A DNA stretch of 64,000 nt from Neolentinus lepideus HHB14362 ss-1 (taxonomy: Eukaryota; Basidiomycota; Agaricomycetes; Gloeophyllales; Gloeophyllaceae). Location: assembly GCA_001632425.1 (NCBI GenBank), contig KV425621.1, positions 94,019 through 158,018 of the forward strand. The letters run 5' to 3'. Below the pieces are notes generated by a model that did not search any database, was not told the DNA's origin, and saw only the letters and a program-made list of their open reading frames with translations. Every line of letters begins with the position of its first letter. Positions within the stretch are counted from its first letter, which is position 1. Position numbers and translations under genes: made by a program. Shown piece by piece: positions 47,653 to 58,999 of the stretch.

Positions 47653-50228
47653 TCACGCTCGTCCGATCTCCTTCAGAATCTCCAACTTCCTCGATTCGGA
47701 CACCTCATGGAAGCCCGCGTTTGCCATCTCAAACAGCCCATGGCCTCCTGACAACGCCCGTAAGCGGTTCGAGTAGTCGAGCATCTGACTCAACGGCGCG
47801 AGAGCGTAAATGGACCGTTTCAGCCGTGCTCCAGTATTTGATTCCGACAATGACGATGAGGAAGGAGACAGCCACTCCGGGGCGATGTAGACCAGATCCG
47901 CTGAATAAGCTTCCATCTCATCTTCCCCGCCTGAGGCGGTAGTAGTGTCGGCTGCAAGATCTTGAATCTGGCCGCCATTCTCAGTCAGGTCATTCACAAC
48001 CTTCCCTAGACTGTCTTCATTCACGGTGACTTTGACTCGGATGAAAGGCTCCATGACTGGCCCCGGTCCAAATTCACGGATGTGGTTCCGTAAAATGTAC
48101 GCGCTGGCACCCGCCAGCACGGAGCTAGGAAACTCCTCAGGATAGCGATGACCCGTAATCTGGATGTGCAGGTGCGAGAGTGGCAGAGAAGTATGAGGCG
48201 AGTTAGACAGCGCATCGGAAATGCCACGTGCTATGGAGGCCATAGGATCATCTGGTCTTGCGAACGATTCCGGTGATGGATATGGTTTGCCATCCTTGTC
48301 TATCACGACGTTGTCATCCCAGGCAGGATTACCCTTCTCTAGGGGATCAAGAGCCCTGATCTTCATCCATACAATAACGTTGACGGGCTTACCATGGAGC
48401 TCCGTCTGCCAGGAATCACCCTTCTCTTTCTGAGCTCCAGGTCCGAGGCCTTCTCTGTAGCTAACGCGACGCTTGCCAACTTCAAAGTTCACATTCCATT
48501 CGTCCCGAAGACGCCCTTCTACGATCTCAAGGTGAAGCTGTCCAAGCCCGTGAACCAAAAGCTGTCCTTCTTGAGACTCTATGCGAACCGAAGGATCAGT
48601 GCGGGAGAGAGCGTGAAGCGCTTCTTGAACTGGCTCCAAATCGCCATGTGACTGTGGGATGATGGACGCTGACATTACAGCCTGGGGAGGTGTGATAACA
48701 CGAGAAACGGTCGACTCGATGACCTTCGATGCCGGAGCGACAAGTGTGTCGCCAGTTCGAGTATACTTCAATCCCAGTACGACACCAACGGATCCGAAGG
48801 AGAGTTCCTCGACTTCTTCCGCTTCATTAGCGTACAGTAAAAGGAGTTTGGACACCTTCTCTTTCTGATTCCTGGTTATGTTGAATACAGAGCTCTGCCG
48901 CTTCAGTGTACCTGCGCCATCTGTCAGACCCATTCTCCAATTGTAAACATCAGGCATACCTGAGTATACGCGAACAAAGGTCATCCACCCCTTTCTTTTA
49001 TCCCAGCCTACTTTCCAGGCCAGAAGACGTACTGGTGATTTCGGCGACTGCTTATCATGGGGTACGTCCAAGGGACTAGCGAGCAAGTGCCCGACGTAAT
49101 CCAAAACAATCTCTGTGCCGATGCCTTTGATCGCAGAGCCGCACAGGACCGGGAGAATCTCGTTGCTCAGTGTCAACGCGCGGATCTCAGGCAAGATAGT
49201 AGAGGTCTCGACACTGAGATAAGCCGAAGGAGTGGATGGAAGACAAAGGAGAGTGTCCATGAGGGATTCGGAGGACATGGAGAGATTCTCGAGGAGTGAC
49301 TGACGAGCGGTGGCTAATTCGGGAAGCAATGGGTGACCCTCGGGGAATAGTCCGCTGTTGGCCAGTTCATCAACATTCCGTGGTAGTGCAGTTCGAGTAT
49401 ATTTCTGTTCTCCTTCACCAGGCCATCGCCAGACCTCCCATTGAACGAGGTCTACGAGGCCTTCAATTCCTGGTTCAGCAACATTGTAACTGTGGGGATC
49501 AAAGGAAGCCACTGGAAGGGTGAGGGCCGTAGGTTTGGGGTGGAGTCTGTGTGATAGCAGCGACTTGATCGAGTTGGAAAACGATGCACCAGGACGGTCC
49601 AGCTTGTTGAGGAATACAATTCTCGTTGGTACATGGTATCTAGCGCATGAATTAACTTCTAAATAAAAACCGGCATACTTGCATCCGGTATCTCTCACCT
49701 ATTGCACTGCTCACCTATCCAATTGTCTCCAGACTCCTTTGGTCTGCGCTTCGACGCCCTCCACGGAGTCGATTAGAACCACGGCCCCATCGACAACACG
49801 GCTAGCACTTTCGACTTCCATACCAAAATCAGCGTGACCGGGCGTGTCAATCAGATTGAAGGTCCATCCTTGCCACTTGACTGGGATACTGGCGGATTGA
49901 ATAGTGATGCCTCTTTCACGTTCTGCAGGCAAAAAGTCCGTGGTGGTGCTACCCGTGTCCACTGAGCCGGTCGCGGTCAGGTAAGAGGTCTCAAAAAGGA
50001 TAGACTCCGTTAACGTCGTTTTTCCAGAATCTGCAGCATATGTCAATATTCATATGAAGCACACGTAGAATACTCAAGACACATACCTATGTGTGCGACT
50101 ACTGCCATGTTCCGAATATTAGAGGGTTCATGGGTTCCCGACGTGGTTGCATATCCTCTGCGGAGTACGCTGTATACATGGCTGCGGACGGTTCCATGTC
50201 GCACCGTATGCCAGAGACTCGTTAGCAT
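47653..50228 (-). CDS. MEF2: mitochondrial elongation factor G2 / ribosome-releasing factor 2
   Basis: Three exons; ATG at 50228 gives MLTSLWHTVRHGTVRSHVYS, an Arg-rich mitochondrial presequence. The GTPase motifs follow: AVVAHIDSGKTTLTESIL (G1, split by an intron), LPAERERGITI, LIDTPGHADFG (G3) and FLNKLDRPG (G4). EF-G domains II to V complete it (GLKYTRTGDTL; HGLGQLHLEIVEG). An unusual spacing in the domain III-IV region and the lack of the EF-G1 signature point to EF-G2/RRF2, which works with the recycling factor to split mitochondrial ribosomes rather than in elongation. The last residues are LEILKEIGRA before the stop at 47653. The gene shares a 143-nt divergent promoter with STE14. Confidence 0.88.
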
Positions 50229-50371
50229 GGTCCGCGTGGTGCGACAGAGACGGGGGATAGAATACCATTCGGTGGCTGTGCTACTATAATGGCTACTCTT
50301 AACTATTATTGTCCTCAAAGTTAACTCGAAATCAGGGAGCATCTGTCCCTGCTTACACTGTGTCTTACAAC
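50229..50371. promoter_or_regulatory. compact divergent promoter MEF2 / STE14
   Basis: Only 143 nt separate the start codons, so transcription of both genes must start within this short stretch. No classical TATA box is obvious. Confidence 0.5.
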
Positions 50372-51392
50372 ATGGATGCATCTCCTAAGTCCAAAGTCAT
50401 CGACACCTTTGAAGTCAAACTGCGGCAGCGGACAGTGCCTCTACGACATGCGCTGGACACGATGCCAATGAATCCGGCTCACCAACCACACGGAAACATA
50501 CCGAACACCCCTCTGGCAGTCTCTACCATATCTTTTATCTTAGGCTCCATATTCTCTCTGGGACTATTGACTTTTATTGTCGGTGGCTTCCCGAATATCT
50601 GGTGGTGCACATACCAACTGGGTTTCTTCACCGCGGCGTGGTCAGCCTTCCACTGGGGTGAATTTGCTGTAACAGCCGGTTGGAACAAAGACAAATGCAG
50701 CGTAGACTGTGAGTCCTCTCCGTATTCAAAGCTTCATGCGGGTTTCAATTCTCTCGTAATCCAGCTTTTCTACTCGATAATGGCGCAATGTACCATGTTG
50801 CGAATGGTACGGCTGTCGTGGAATACCTTATCACGTTGTATTTCATGCCCTCGTTGAAGAATTATCCGATTATCAGTGCACTCGGTAATTATCATTATTG
50901 ACATAGTCTCGTATAAGCACACTAATGAGGATTAGGTATCGTCATGGTATTCGTCGGGCAAACATTACGATCGACAGCCATGATTCACGCCTCAACGAAC
51001 TTCTCTCATTCCGTCGCCTTTCAAAAGTCGGAAAGTCACAAGCTCGTGACTGATGGTGTCTATCGGTTGGTCTATCTAGGTCCATGTGACGTTCCGGTAC
51101 TCATTCCAAAGCACAGGTGGTTCCGGCATCCATCATATGCAGGCTTTTTCTACTGGGCGTTAGGGACACAGCTCGTCTTACTTAACCCTATCAGCTTCGT
51201 TGGCTTCACCATCGTGTTATGTAGATTCTTCTACTATCGTACAAGAGGTTTGTATTTCACTGAGATGTCTCAGATAGTCGCGGCTAACGTTATCGTCCCG
51301 CAGCGGAAGAGAGAGCTCTGGTCACTTTCTTTGGCAATACTTATACAGAATATCGTAAGCGAGTAGGCACTCGCATACCCTTTGTACCATAA
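50372..51392 (+). CDS. STE14: protein-S-isoprenylcysteine O-methyltransferase
   Basis: Five exons, ATG at 50372 (MDASPKSKVIDTFEVKLRQ). The ICMT enzyme methylates the prenylated C-terminal Cys of CaaX proteins such as Ras and fungal a-type mating pheromones, in the ER membrane. Several membrane helices precede AAWSAFHWGEFAVTAGWNKD. Then follow FLLDNGAMYHVANGTAVVEY and the conserved catalytic part: KSESHKLVTDGVYR joined to WFRHPSYAGFFYWALGTQLV, and TRAEERALVTFFGN near the end. The SAM-binding RHPSYxGF motif is intact. The protein ends RIPFVP at 51392. Basidiomycete pheromones are farnesylated and methylated, so the enzyme is needed for mating as well as Ras signalling. Confidence 0.93.
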
Positions 51393-51603
51393 AATTTTGG
51401 TTCCCTCATGTATTGTTAGTGCTCATGTTTGCTGGGTTCACTCGCACAGATCACGTTTGAAAGCATGCAGCTCGCGTGTAGGCGGCTGAGACATATCATA
51501 TGCCGGCATAATAGCATAGGTAATGAGGTAGAGATACACGACATGCCAATTTTGCCTCGACGAAGGACGTCACCCAAGAGCTGAGAGGAGAAGGCGCACA
51601 CCC

Positions 51604-52343
51604 TTATTCCGTGATAACGGTGCTCTTCTCCGAAACGTAGATGCCGTCCAAGAATTTACGGATATCCTTGTTTCGGACCCGGCAGATACCCTGTATCGAG
51701 GCGGCTAAAGAGAACCAGTCAGATGCCGTGCCGTTTACTAGTGGGCGGGCCAGGACACATACCAGATTGTGAGACGTTCTGGACATCGTTGCCTTCAAGG
51801 ATGAGTTCATCCTTCTGCGTCTTTGACTCTGAGACTGTGACACCGTCCAACATCGCAACATTCCGTACTAACTGTAAATGTATGATATTGGTGAGGGCGA
51901 TGTAGCTGTCAATGTCAACAATGCATACCTTCTCGCCCAAGAAATTACGGATTTCCAATGCCCGGCCACTGTCCTGAATGATGCAATTGATGGGGAAGTG
52001 AGCGTATACAGCGCGCATCTTGTACAGGAAACCCTGCACCACGTATCTTAGTTGTATGAGATGACCAGATACTCCATATACGCACCTTGGTGACACCAAT
52101 GATCATGTTCTCAATGAGACTCCGAATGGTCCGTAAGCAAGCGACATGCTTGCGCCCCCCTTGCCAGACAGAAAGCAAGACAATGTTCGTCTTGGCTTTC
52201 TGGATGTTAATATCCATGTTAATGTGCCGGACATTCTTCTTCAGCTCTCCACGGGGGCCTGAGACGGTGATTATGCGGGACTTGATGTCGACAGTGACAC
52301 CCTCGGGGATTTCGAGTTCTTCGGTCTTGAGGACGTCCCGCAT
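51604..52343 (-). CDS. RPL9: 60S ribosomal protein uL6
   Basis: Four exons, ATG at 52343 ([20 protein letters not shown]), then [55 protein letters not shown], and the last exon ending [17 protein letters not shown] at 51604. These are the conserved eukaryotic uL6 sequences. The ATG lies immediately after a CTAG acceptor. A strong donor (ACG then GTGAGTAAG) lies at 52497, so a 154-nt intron (52344-52497) probably separates a non-coding first exon from the ATG. Confidence 0.93.
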
Positions 52344-52497
52344 CTAGTGAAGTATCAGTAACCTGTACATCCATAACTTCGCTAGTCAATCCATTTCCAA
52401 TCACTTCATTCCAACCATCCAAATTTCTCCCTATCATTTGACAACACGCTCCAACTGCCCTGCAACATCTCAAACCGACAGCAATGGCCTTACTCAC

Positions 52498-52834
52498 CGT
52501 GTAATGTGATCTTTTCTTGAGGCTGGGGGTTGTCTCGGGTCCGCTGCCGCCTACTCCGTGTGGCGAGGCAAGCGGAGTTTAAATCGGGTGTATTGTTGTA
52601 ACGCCGATTCGTCACGCTGTCGTCCACTCTTGACTATCAACCACCATCATCCCGTGTCGTGCAGTTTTTCGGTGCCAGCCTTAGAGTTGGTTTGAGCGGA
52701 ATAAATTCTGCGTGTCTACACCTCGTCTTCTTGCAGCGTATCCGAGTCTATCGTACAGTTTGGCCCCTAGAAGCCCTAGCGCTGGTGAGATCGCATCGAC
52801 AACAGCGAATCCTCCTCAGGTGGCCTTCCCGCGC
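52498..52834. promoter_or_regulatory. divergent region uL6 / PCF11
   Basis: Contains the uL6 non-coding first exon, both promoters and the PCF11 5' UTR. An in-frame extension upstream of the PCF11 ATG has only a GTG start. Confidence 0.45.
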
Positions 52835-55501
52835 ATGAGTTGGAGCAAGATGTCTTTATATCCCCCAAGTACTTCCTATGGCCAGATGTCGTATCCTCAA
52901 CAGGGCTACTTACATCATGGCGCCCCCGCGGTGTCTCCTCCATATCAGTATCAACCACTGCCTCCTGTCTACCAGATGGACCCGAACACGTTTCGGGAGG
53001 ATTACTTGCATCGCCTTTCGATGCTAAACGTTAATTCCAGACCGCTAATTCAAAGTCTCTCGATGATTGCACAGGAATACAATCGATGGGCCGAAATCGT
53101 CGCGCAATGTATCGAGACACATATCCGACGGGTGAGTACTTTCATCCATTCACTGTGTCTCTGTTCACTGCGCATTGCTGCTTGATGTGATGGTTGTCGT
53201 CGTGGGGAATGTTCGAGTCCAGAAAACAATAGAAAAAAGAACAATTGTTGCGACGAAACCATGTACTTAGTAGTAGTTTTTGTATCACTGAGCAAAAGAC
53301 AACTGAGTGGCTCTGGCCATCGCTGTTGTACGGCATTGTTCTGGCGTTGTGGCCGTGGCTTTGGGTTGCGCTGCTCGTTGTCTGTCGCCGCACTTGTTCT
53401 TCCGTCTGCTTCCTCGTCATCCCTTGCTGTGCAGAATGCTGACTCATGCTTGCCATATTTGGTAATTCTTAGGCTTCCCCTTGGATGAAACTACCCGCCT
53501 TCTACCTTCTCGATGCTATCTCCAAGAATGTCTACGAGCCGTATGCTCGTCATTTCACACCATTTATTATCCCTTTGTTCCTTGAGACCTATGAACAGGT
53601 TGACCAGAACACCCGCAGCAAGATGGAGGAGATGCTATTGACGTGGCGGACCGGTGCGCCCAACGGGAAGGAACTCTTCGGTGTAGGCCCGCAAGTCAGT
53701 ATCGAACGCGCTATTTGGGGTGGCGGAGACTCGGGCTACGGTGCCGACGTGAGTAATCTCTTGGTCAAGCCTCCTAGTCCGCTCAAAGAGTATCGGTAGG
53801 CTTCGCGGGCAGGTCGTGGTGGGACAACGGTGGCTCCTGTGTCCAAAGCGCAAGTCCTAAGCGAACTCGACTTCACCTTGAGTCAACGAGAACGGTCGTT
53901 GCAGCAGAATCCGTATGATACTACGGCGCAGAATCATGTCAACGTCTTGCGACAGGTAAGCCCTTGCCGCTTGCCTACGTCCAACGACTATCTGATTGCT
54001 AATCATATACAGTTGCGCACCCTGGTTGAAGCTGGAGTGTCACAAGACGAGCTCCGCGACGTTCTGAACCAACTCCGAGCTCTCGCGCGATCCATGCCTG
54101 CCCCGCCAGCTGCCGCACCTCAGCAACCATCCTATCAGTCTCCTCCCCCTCAACCATCAGTACCTCAATATCCCCCTGTACCTACTACCTTCTCTCAACC
54201 CGCTACATACGGGGTCCCTGCATCGGAACCTTCATATTCTCACCAGCCCTCGTACTCTCCACCACCTCGTGCTGAGACGAAGCCGTGGGCGTCGACGCTA
54301 CCGCCTGCTAGCGCTCTGTTGCAAAATACAATTGCACCTGCCACTATTCCGGCTGGTACTTCTGCGTCCGTCGCCGGACCGTCCTCGATACCTCTGAATA
54401 ACATTGAGAATCTGTTCAGTGCCCTGGTAAAGGCAGGCGTCGTCTCTTCGAACAATGGGACACCGGTTGGTGCGGGTGCCACTGCTAAAGTCGAGGATGT
54501 GAAGCCTGGGGAAGTCGATCCCGCTCGTCAGACTTCGCAGGAATATAGGCGGGCTGTGCTGAGTCAGAAGATCAAGTTGACCAATGCAGACATCACCAAG
54601 TAAGTGCGTTTTCTAGCCAAGTTATATGTATTCTAATGTTACGTTACAGGCAACGTCCACAAGTAGTTCCATTCTTGTATGATCGCCTTTCGTCCCAATG
54701 TAAACAGTGTGGCCTACGGTTTGCGGGCAATTCTATAGGGAAGAAGAAGCTGGAGGAACATCTTGACATGCACTTCAGACAGAATCGTAAGGCAGGCCAG
54801 AATGTGGGTCGAGGGCATAGCCGCAGTTGGTTCATCGGCGTGGAGGTATGTTTCCTTTTGTTCCATCTTCGATACGGTGACTCATTGGTGCTCCGCAGGA
54901 TTGGTTACACGAAATTTCGGATAGTAAAGGCAAGGGTCGTGCAGACCGACGTTTGACTGCTAAAGAAGCCGCGGTAGTGGCTGCTAAAGAAGAAGAGGCT
55001 GCTTTGCGAGCCTCGCACGTTGTGGTACCTCCTGGAGATGAGGCGAAGCCCATCTCTTGTCCTATCTGTAAGGAGACTTTGCAGTCTGAATTCCTTGAAG
55101 ACGAAGAGGAGTGGGTATGGAAGAATGCTGTGAAGAAGGAGGAACGGGTAAGTCGTCTGTCATCGACGCATGCTGAGACTTGTGCTCATACTCCACATCA
55201 CAAGATATACCATGCAACGTGTCATGCGGAGGCTCTGAAGTCAAACAGGTTGGCGGCTCTCATGCGCAGTGAGAAGGCGAGTCGGAGTCGTTCAGTTACA
55301 CCTGATAAGTTGTCGCTGCGGACGACGCCACCTCGGGGTGGCAACTCGGACGCTGATGGGAGTGTAAGAGTTCCAGCATCTCCGTCAACACAGACTAGGT
55401 TTGCAGGTACGAAACGTAAGGCCGACGATCCTGACAGTCCCATCAAGGAGGGCGGAGGAACGCCGCCTCTGAAGAAGATGACTATCTCGACAGCGGCGTG
55501 A
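52835..55501 (+). CDS. PCF11: mRNA cleavage and polyadenylation factor Pcf11
   Basis: About eight exons, ATG at 52835 (MSWSKMSLYPPSTSYGQ); ATG 52850 is also possible. After a Tyr/Pro-rich lead comes the CTD-interacting domain: FREDYLHRLSMLNVNSRPLI joined over a 341-nt intron to WMKLPAFYLLDAISKNVYEP and TRSKMEEMLLTWRTGAPNGK. A helical region (VLSELDFTLSQRERSLQQNP), a Pro/Gln/Ser-rich linker, a first zinc finger (CKQCGLRFAG...HLDMHF), DWLHEIS, and a second zinc finger (CPICKETL...HATCH) follow. The protein ends KKMTISTAA at 55501. This is the usual Pcf11 architecture; the protein binds the Ser2-phosphorylated CTD and couples 3'-end cleavage to termination. Confidence 0.93.
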
Positions 55502-55740
55502 GGTTGGACGAGTTTACCGATCTTGACATGGGTGGAATCATTGGACGTGGCATCTTACATTGCAACGTCATCTGCATTCGGATCCTTACTAGCATTGCAT
55601 TGCACTTGTACGACTAAGCATTGCACGGCATAGAGCAATATATTATTTTTAATTTGGCTATACATATCCGCAGGAACTGGTGAGATAACGTGTGGTATGG
55701 TATTGCTGCAGATACCATCTCCATCCTTCAAGCTTCCGGC

Positions 55741-56958
55741 ATGACGGACAACAGCATGAAGTCTCTAGCAAGCTTGCGAGACTTGAAGAAGATAGGGTTC
55801 ATCGTGCCGTCTTCAAACACCGCGCTAGAGCCGATAACGGCGCACATCATCGCCCACCAGCTCGCCGGGCGCGTTTCCGTGCACTTTAGCAGAGTGGCCG
55901 TGCGGACGCTGGACACGGACGAGGAGAGCGTAGCGCAGTTTGGGACGGAGAAGATGCTGGCGAGCGCCGCGCTCCTCGCGGACGCGGACTTGGACGCGAT
56001 CCTGTGGAACGGGACGGCGGCGAGCTGGAGTGGGAAAGGGATGCAGGCGGATATCGAGCTCGCGGAGGAGATCACGAGGGCGACGGGGCTGCCGTGCTCG
56101 ACGTCGACGCTCGCGCAGGTGGAGGTGCTGGAGGCGTACGGAGTGAAACAGCTCGCCCTGGCGGGCCCGTACGGCGACGGCCCGATGCGAGGGCTGGTGG
56201 CGTTCTACGAGGGGCTGGGGTACGCGGTCGTTGGGACGGCGCAGATGGGCGCGCGGGAGAACGTCGTCTTCGGGAACACACCCCTCGAGCGTATTCGGGA
56301 GCTCATACGCGCGGCGGACCGCCCCGAGGCGGAGTGCGTCGTCGTGGCGTGCACGAACTGGCCGGCGGCGCTCGTCGTGGAGGAGATGGAGGCGGCGCTG
56401 GGGAAGCCGGTGTATGACAGCGTGTGCGTGACGCTGTGGGCGGCGATGAGGGCGGTCGGGGTGGGGGTGCCGCTGTTTGGGTGGGGGAAGCTGCTGAGGG
56501 ACGATCCGGCGCTGAGGGAGGCGGACGCGGTGATGGAGGCACTCCTGGGTGCGTGCGCTGCGAGCCGCGTGACACTGCGCTTGGACGTCCCCAGGTGGAA
56601 CTGCCACGTCGACGCAGTGTGCGCGGAGGCGTGCGCGCGGGGGGTCGCGTCGCTGAGGCTGGACGCGTCGCTGAACCAGCGGGCGATGCGGACGGTGCAG
56701 TGGCTGGAGCGCACGCGCGCGGTGCTCGTGCAGGGCGATCTGGCGGCAACGGAGGTGGAGCCGCCGAAGGCGCTGGTGGACGTGTACGGTGTCCGGGCGC
56801 AGATGCTCGCGCCGCTGGTGAGGGGGGAGGAGGTGTACGGATGGGTGTCGGTGCATCAGGTGGGGAGGACGCGGGTGTGGACGGAAGGGGAGGTGGGGGA
56901 GTTGAGGGGGGCTGTGGAGAGGGTGGAGGGGATATTGGCTGCGCATGGGTGGATATAG
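55741..56958 (+). CDS. Asp/Glu-racemase-superfamily enzyme (arylmalonate decarboxylase/maleate isomerase-like) fused to a GAF domain
   Basis: A single exon, 405 residues from ATG 55741. Residues 15-255 are an Asp/Glu/hydantoin-racemase-type domain: KIGFIVPSSNTALEPITAHI at the start (substrate loop), WNGTAASWSG at 89-98, LALAGPYGDG, and the second catalytic Cys at 204 in VVACTNWPAAL. The first-Cys position carries Gly-Thr instead, as in arylmalonate decarboxylase, so a one-Cys decarboxylase or isomerase is likelier than a racemase. Residues 272-400 form a GAF-like sensor domain (VRAQMLAPLVRGEEVYGWVS, then VWTEGEVGELRGA). The gene has no introns and is very GC- and G-rich, unlike most neighbours. 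The substrate and ligand are unknown. Confidence 0.75.
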   Translation: MTDNSMKSLASLRDLKKIGFIVPSSNTALEPITAHIIAHQLAGRVSVHFSRVAVRTLDTDEESVAQFGTEKMLASAALLADADLDAILWNGTAASWSGKGMQADIELAEEITRATGLPCSTSTLAQVEVLEAYGVKQLALAGPYGDGPMRGLVAFYEGLGYAVVGTAQMGARENVVFGNTPLERIRELIRAADRPEAECVVVACTNWPAALVVEEMEAALGKPVYDSVCVTLWAAMRAVGVGVPLFGWGKLLRDDPALREADAVMEALLGACAASRVTLRLDVPRWNCHVDAVCAEACARGVASLRLDASLNQRAMRTVQWLERTRAVLVQGDLAATEVEPPKALVDVYGVRAQMLAPLVRGEEVYGWVSVHQVGRTRVWTEGEVGELRGAVERVEGILAAHGWI

Positions 56959-57193
56959 GATATGCTGCTGCTGCAGACTCAATTAGGTAGCCGCCGAGGA
57001 AGTCAGTCTTGTAACGAGAAAGCGATACCACGAGCTCAATAAACAGCGAAGTGACATTGCAATCTTATCTTTACAAAATTCACCGACCCGCGGCAAAAGA
57101 CTATAAACCAAGCTGGAAACTACGCCTCGGCATCAGCACCATCCGCCACCAGCGCGACTTGTCCACCCACCGGTCATATTAGATACCCCAGCC
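56959..57193. other. convergent 3' region
   Basis: 235 nt between convergent stop codons; no feature seen other than the two 3' UTRs. Confidence 0.5.
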
Positions 57194-58884
57194 TCACTCC
57201 CGCTTATCCTTTGCCTTTACCCCGCCGAGCCCCCCCATACCCGCACTCAGCACGACCATCGCGCCCGCACACGCCGCATACGTGACCGCGGGGCCAAACG
57301 TCCAGTATCCCGCGCAAGCTGCCAAGCATCCACGTCATGGTCACGCGCAAAATACTCATAGTGTGTGGTATGCACGACTCACCCAACAGTGGCCCCAGCG
57401 CGCGCCCCAGCTGCCCGCTCGACCTGAATCGCCCGAGCGCCCGGCCCTTGGCGAGGTCCCCCCCGCCGGCGTCGTCGGTGAGCTGCGCCGCGTCCCCGTC
57501 ATCGGTGAGCTGCGCCGCGTGCGCGGTGAGCGCGTTCACGACGGTCGCGGAGGTGTACGCGAGCAGCGCCGCGGCGGCGTACAGCACGCGCGCGGAAGGA
57601 TAGGAGGGGAGGAGCGCGAGGAGCGCAAAGGAGAGCGCGCAGGCGCGGACGCCGCGGCGCGCGATGACGGGCTCGCCGACGCGCGCGAGGGCGCGGCGGA
57701 CGTAGCCGCCCTGGAGGAGCGCGGAGAGGACGCCGATGGTGGCGAGGAGGGTGCCGTTGCGGCGGTTGTCCCAGTCGAGCACTGTTATGGTGGGGTGAGT
57801 GAGTGGGTGGGATTTGGGGGGGCAATGGGGGGAGGGGACGTACGGTCGAAGGTGAGGAAGGTGAGGGTGAATTCTACGCCGGAGAAGATGGCGAGGAAGA
57901 GGAAGTGGGTGCGGCGGAGGGTGGCGAGGAGGGCGAGGCGTTCGTGGGGGGTGCCGTTGTTATTTTTTTCTTGTGTCTCGCCGTTTTGCTTGTCCTCTTC
58001 AGGCGATGACACGCGCGAGCCCTTTGTCTCTGGCAGGAACACGGCGAGGAAGGCGGTCTCGAGGAGGAGGAGGACGAGGCTGATGAGGGCCGGGAGGGCG
58101 TACACGTTGAGTTCGACGCCTTGGGTGGTGAGAGAGGGGGGGATGGGTTTGGAGGCAAAGTAGGCGCCGATGGGGGGGCCGAGGCAGAAGCAGAGGGCGA
58201 AGGCGATACCGATGGAGGCGAGGGTGCGGGAGCGGGTGGAGGGGGTGGAGACGTCTGAGAGGATGGCGCTGCAGAAAGGTCAGGGAGGGAATGGGAAGAG
58301 AAGGATGGGACTCGCATGGCTAGTTGGACGTTGCCCTCGCTGAGCCCGCCTATGACGCGGGAGAGCATGTACGAGGCAAAAGTGGTTGACTGGAGCCAGC
58401 TAGTCGAGGGTTCAGTGGGAGGCACGGGAGAAAGGACGAGACGTACACGACTGCGGAGAGAATATTGCCTATCATTGTAAAGAGGAGGACGGGTTTCCGG
58501 CCATAAGTGTCAGAGAGGGAGCCGATGTGCGGGGAGACGAGGAATTGCAGGGCACTGGACGAGAGTTGGTTGTGAGGAAGACGAGTAGGAAGAGACTCAC
58601 GAGAAGACAGAGCCCATGAGGCCGCCGAGGAGGACAATGTCCCATTTCTGAGAGTTGTGGGTTGAAGTGTAGAAGAGGCTGCGGATAGCAGAGACAGCGG
58701 CGAGGGATTTGGAGAGGAAGCCGTTGGGGTCATTGGATTCTCGCTGGGTGGATTAGAGGCAGTTAATGGGCGATGGCTGGAATACCTTTGTGTACCATTC
58801 AATGATACGAGGAAAGAGCGGCAAAGGAATCGTGAATGCGAACAAATCCAGCACCAGCGAAACAAACACGACTGTCCCGACCGT
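57194..58884 (-). CDS. major facilitator superfamily transporter, MFSD10-like
   Basis: About six exons, ATG at 58884 (MTVGTVVFVSLVLDLFAFTI). The first helices and loop read PLPLFPRIIEW, VLLGGLMGSVFSSLQFLV, then the MFS signature loop SDTYGRKPVLLFTMIGNILS. Further helices are VIGGLSEGNVQLAMAILSD, IAFALCFCLGPPIGAYFAS and VYALPALISLVLLLLETAF. A C-terminal half follows with GALGPLL-type GRFRSSGQLGRALGPLL and a last exon ending GGVKAKDKRE at 57194. The layout matches animal MFSD10 and the tetracycline-resistance-like group; the substrate is not known. The 3' half is very GC-rich. Confidence 0.8.
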
Positions 58885-58999
58885 CATGTTGTAAGGAATT
58901 AATGAATATTCAAGGTAAGATCAATCAAAAGCAGTGATAAACGGTAATTGACAGGCGGGTTCATCGCCAGATCTCATTTCAGATCTCTCCAAACCCACC
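58885..58999. promoter_or_regulatory. very short divergent promoter MFS / DOM34
   Basis: 115 nt between two start codons; both promoters must overlap the neighbouring 5' regions. Confidence 0.5.

Noticed and set aside
55825..56982. Long antisense open frames (up to 385 codons) opposite the racemase-GAF gene
   Set aside because: They are Arg/Pro/His-rich shadows produced by the very high GC and GC3 of the sense gene; no family features.
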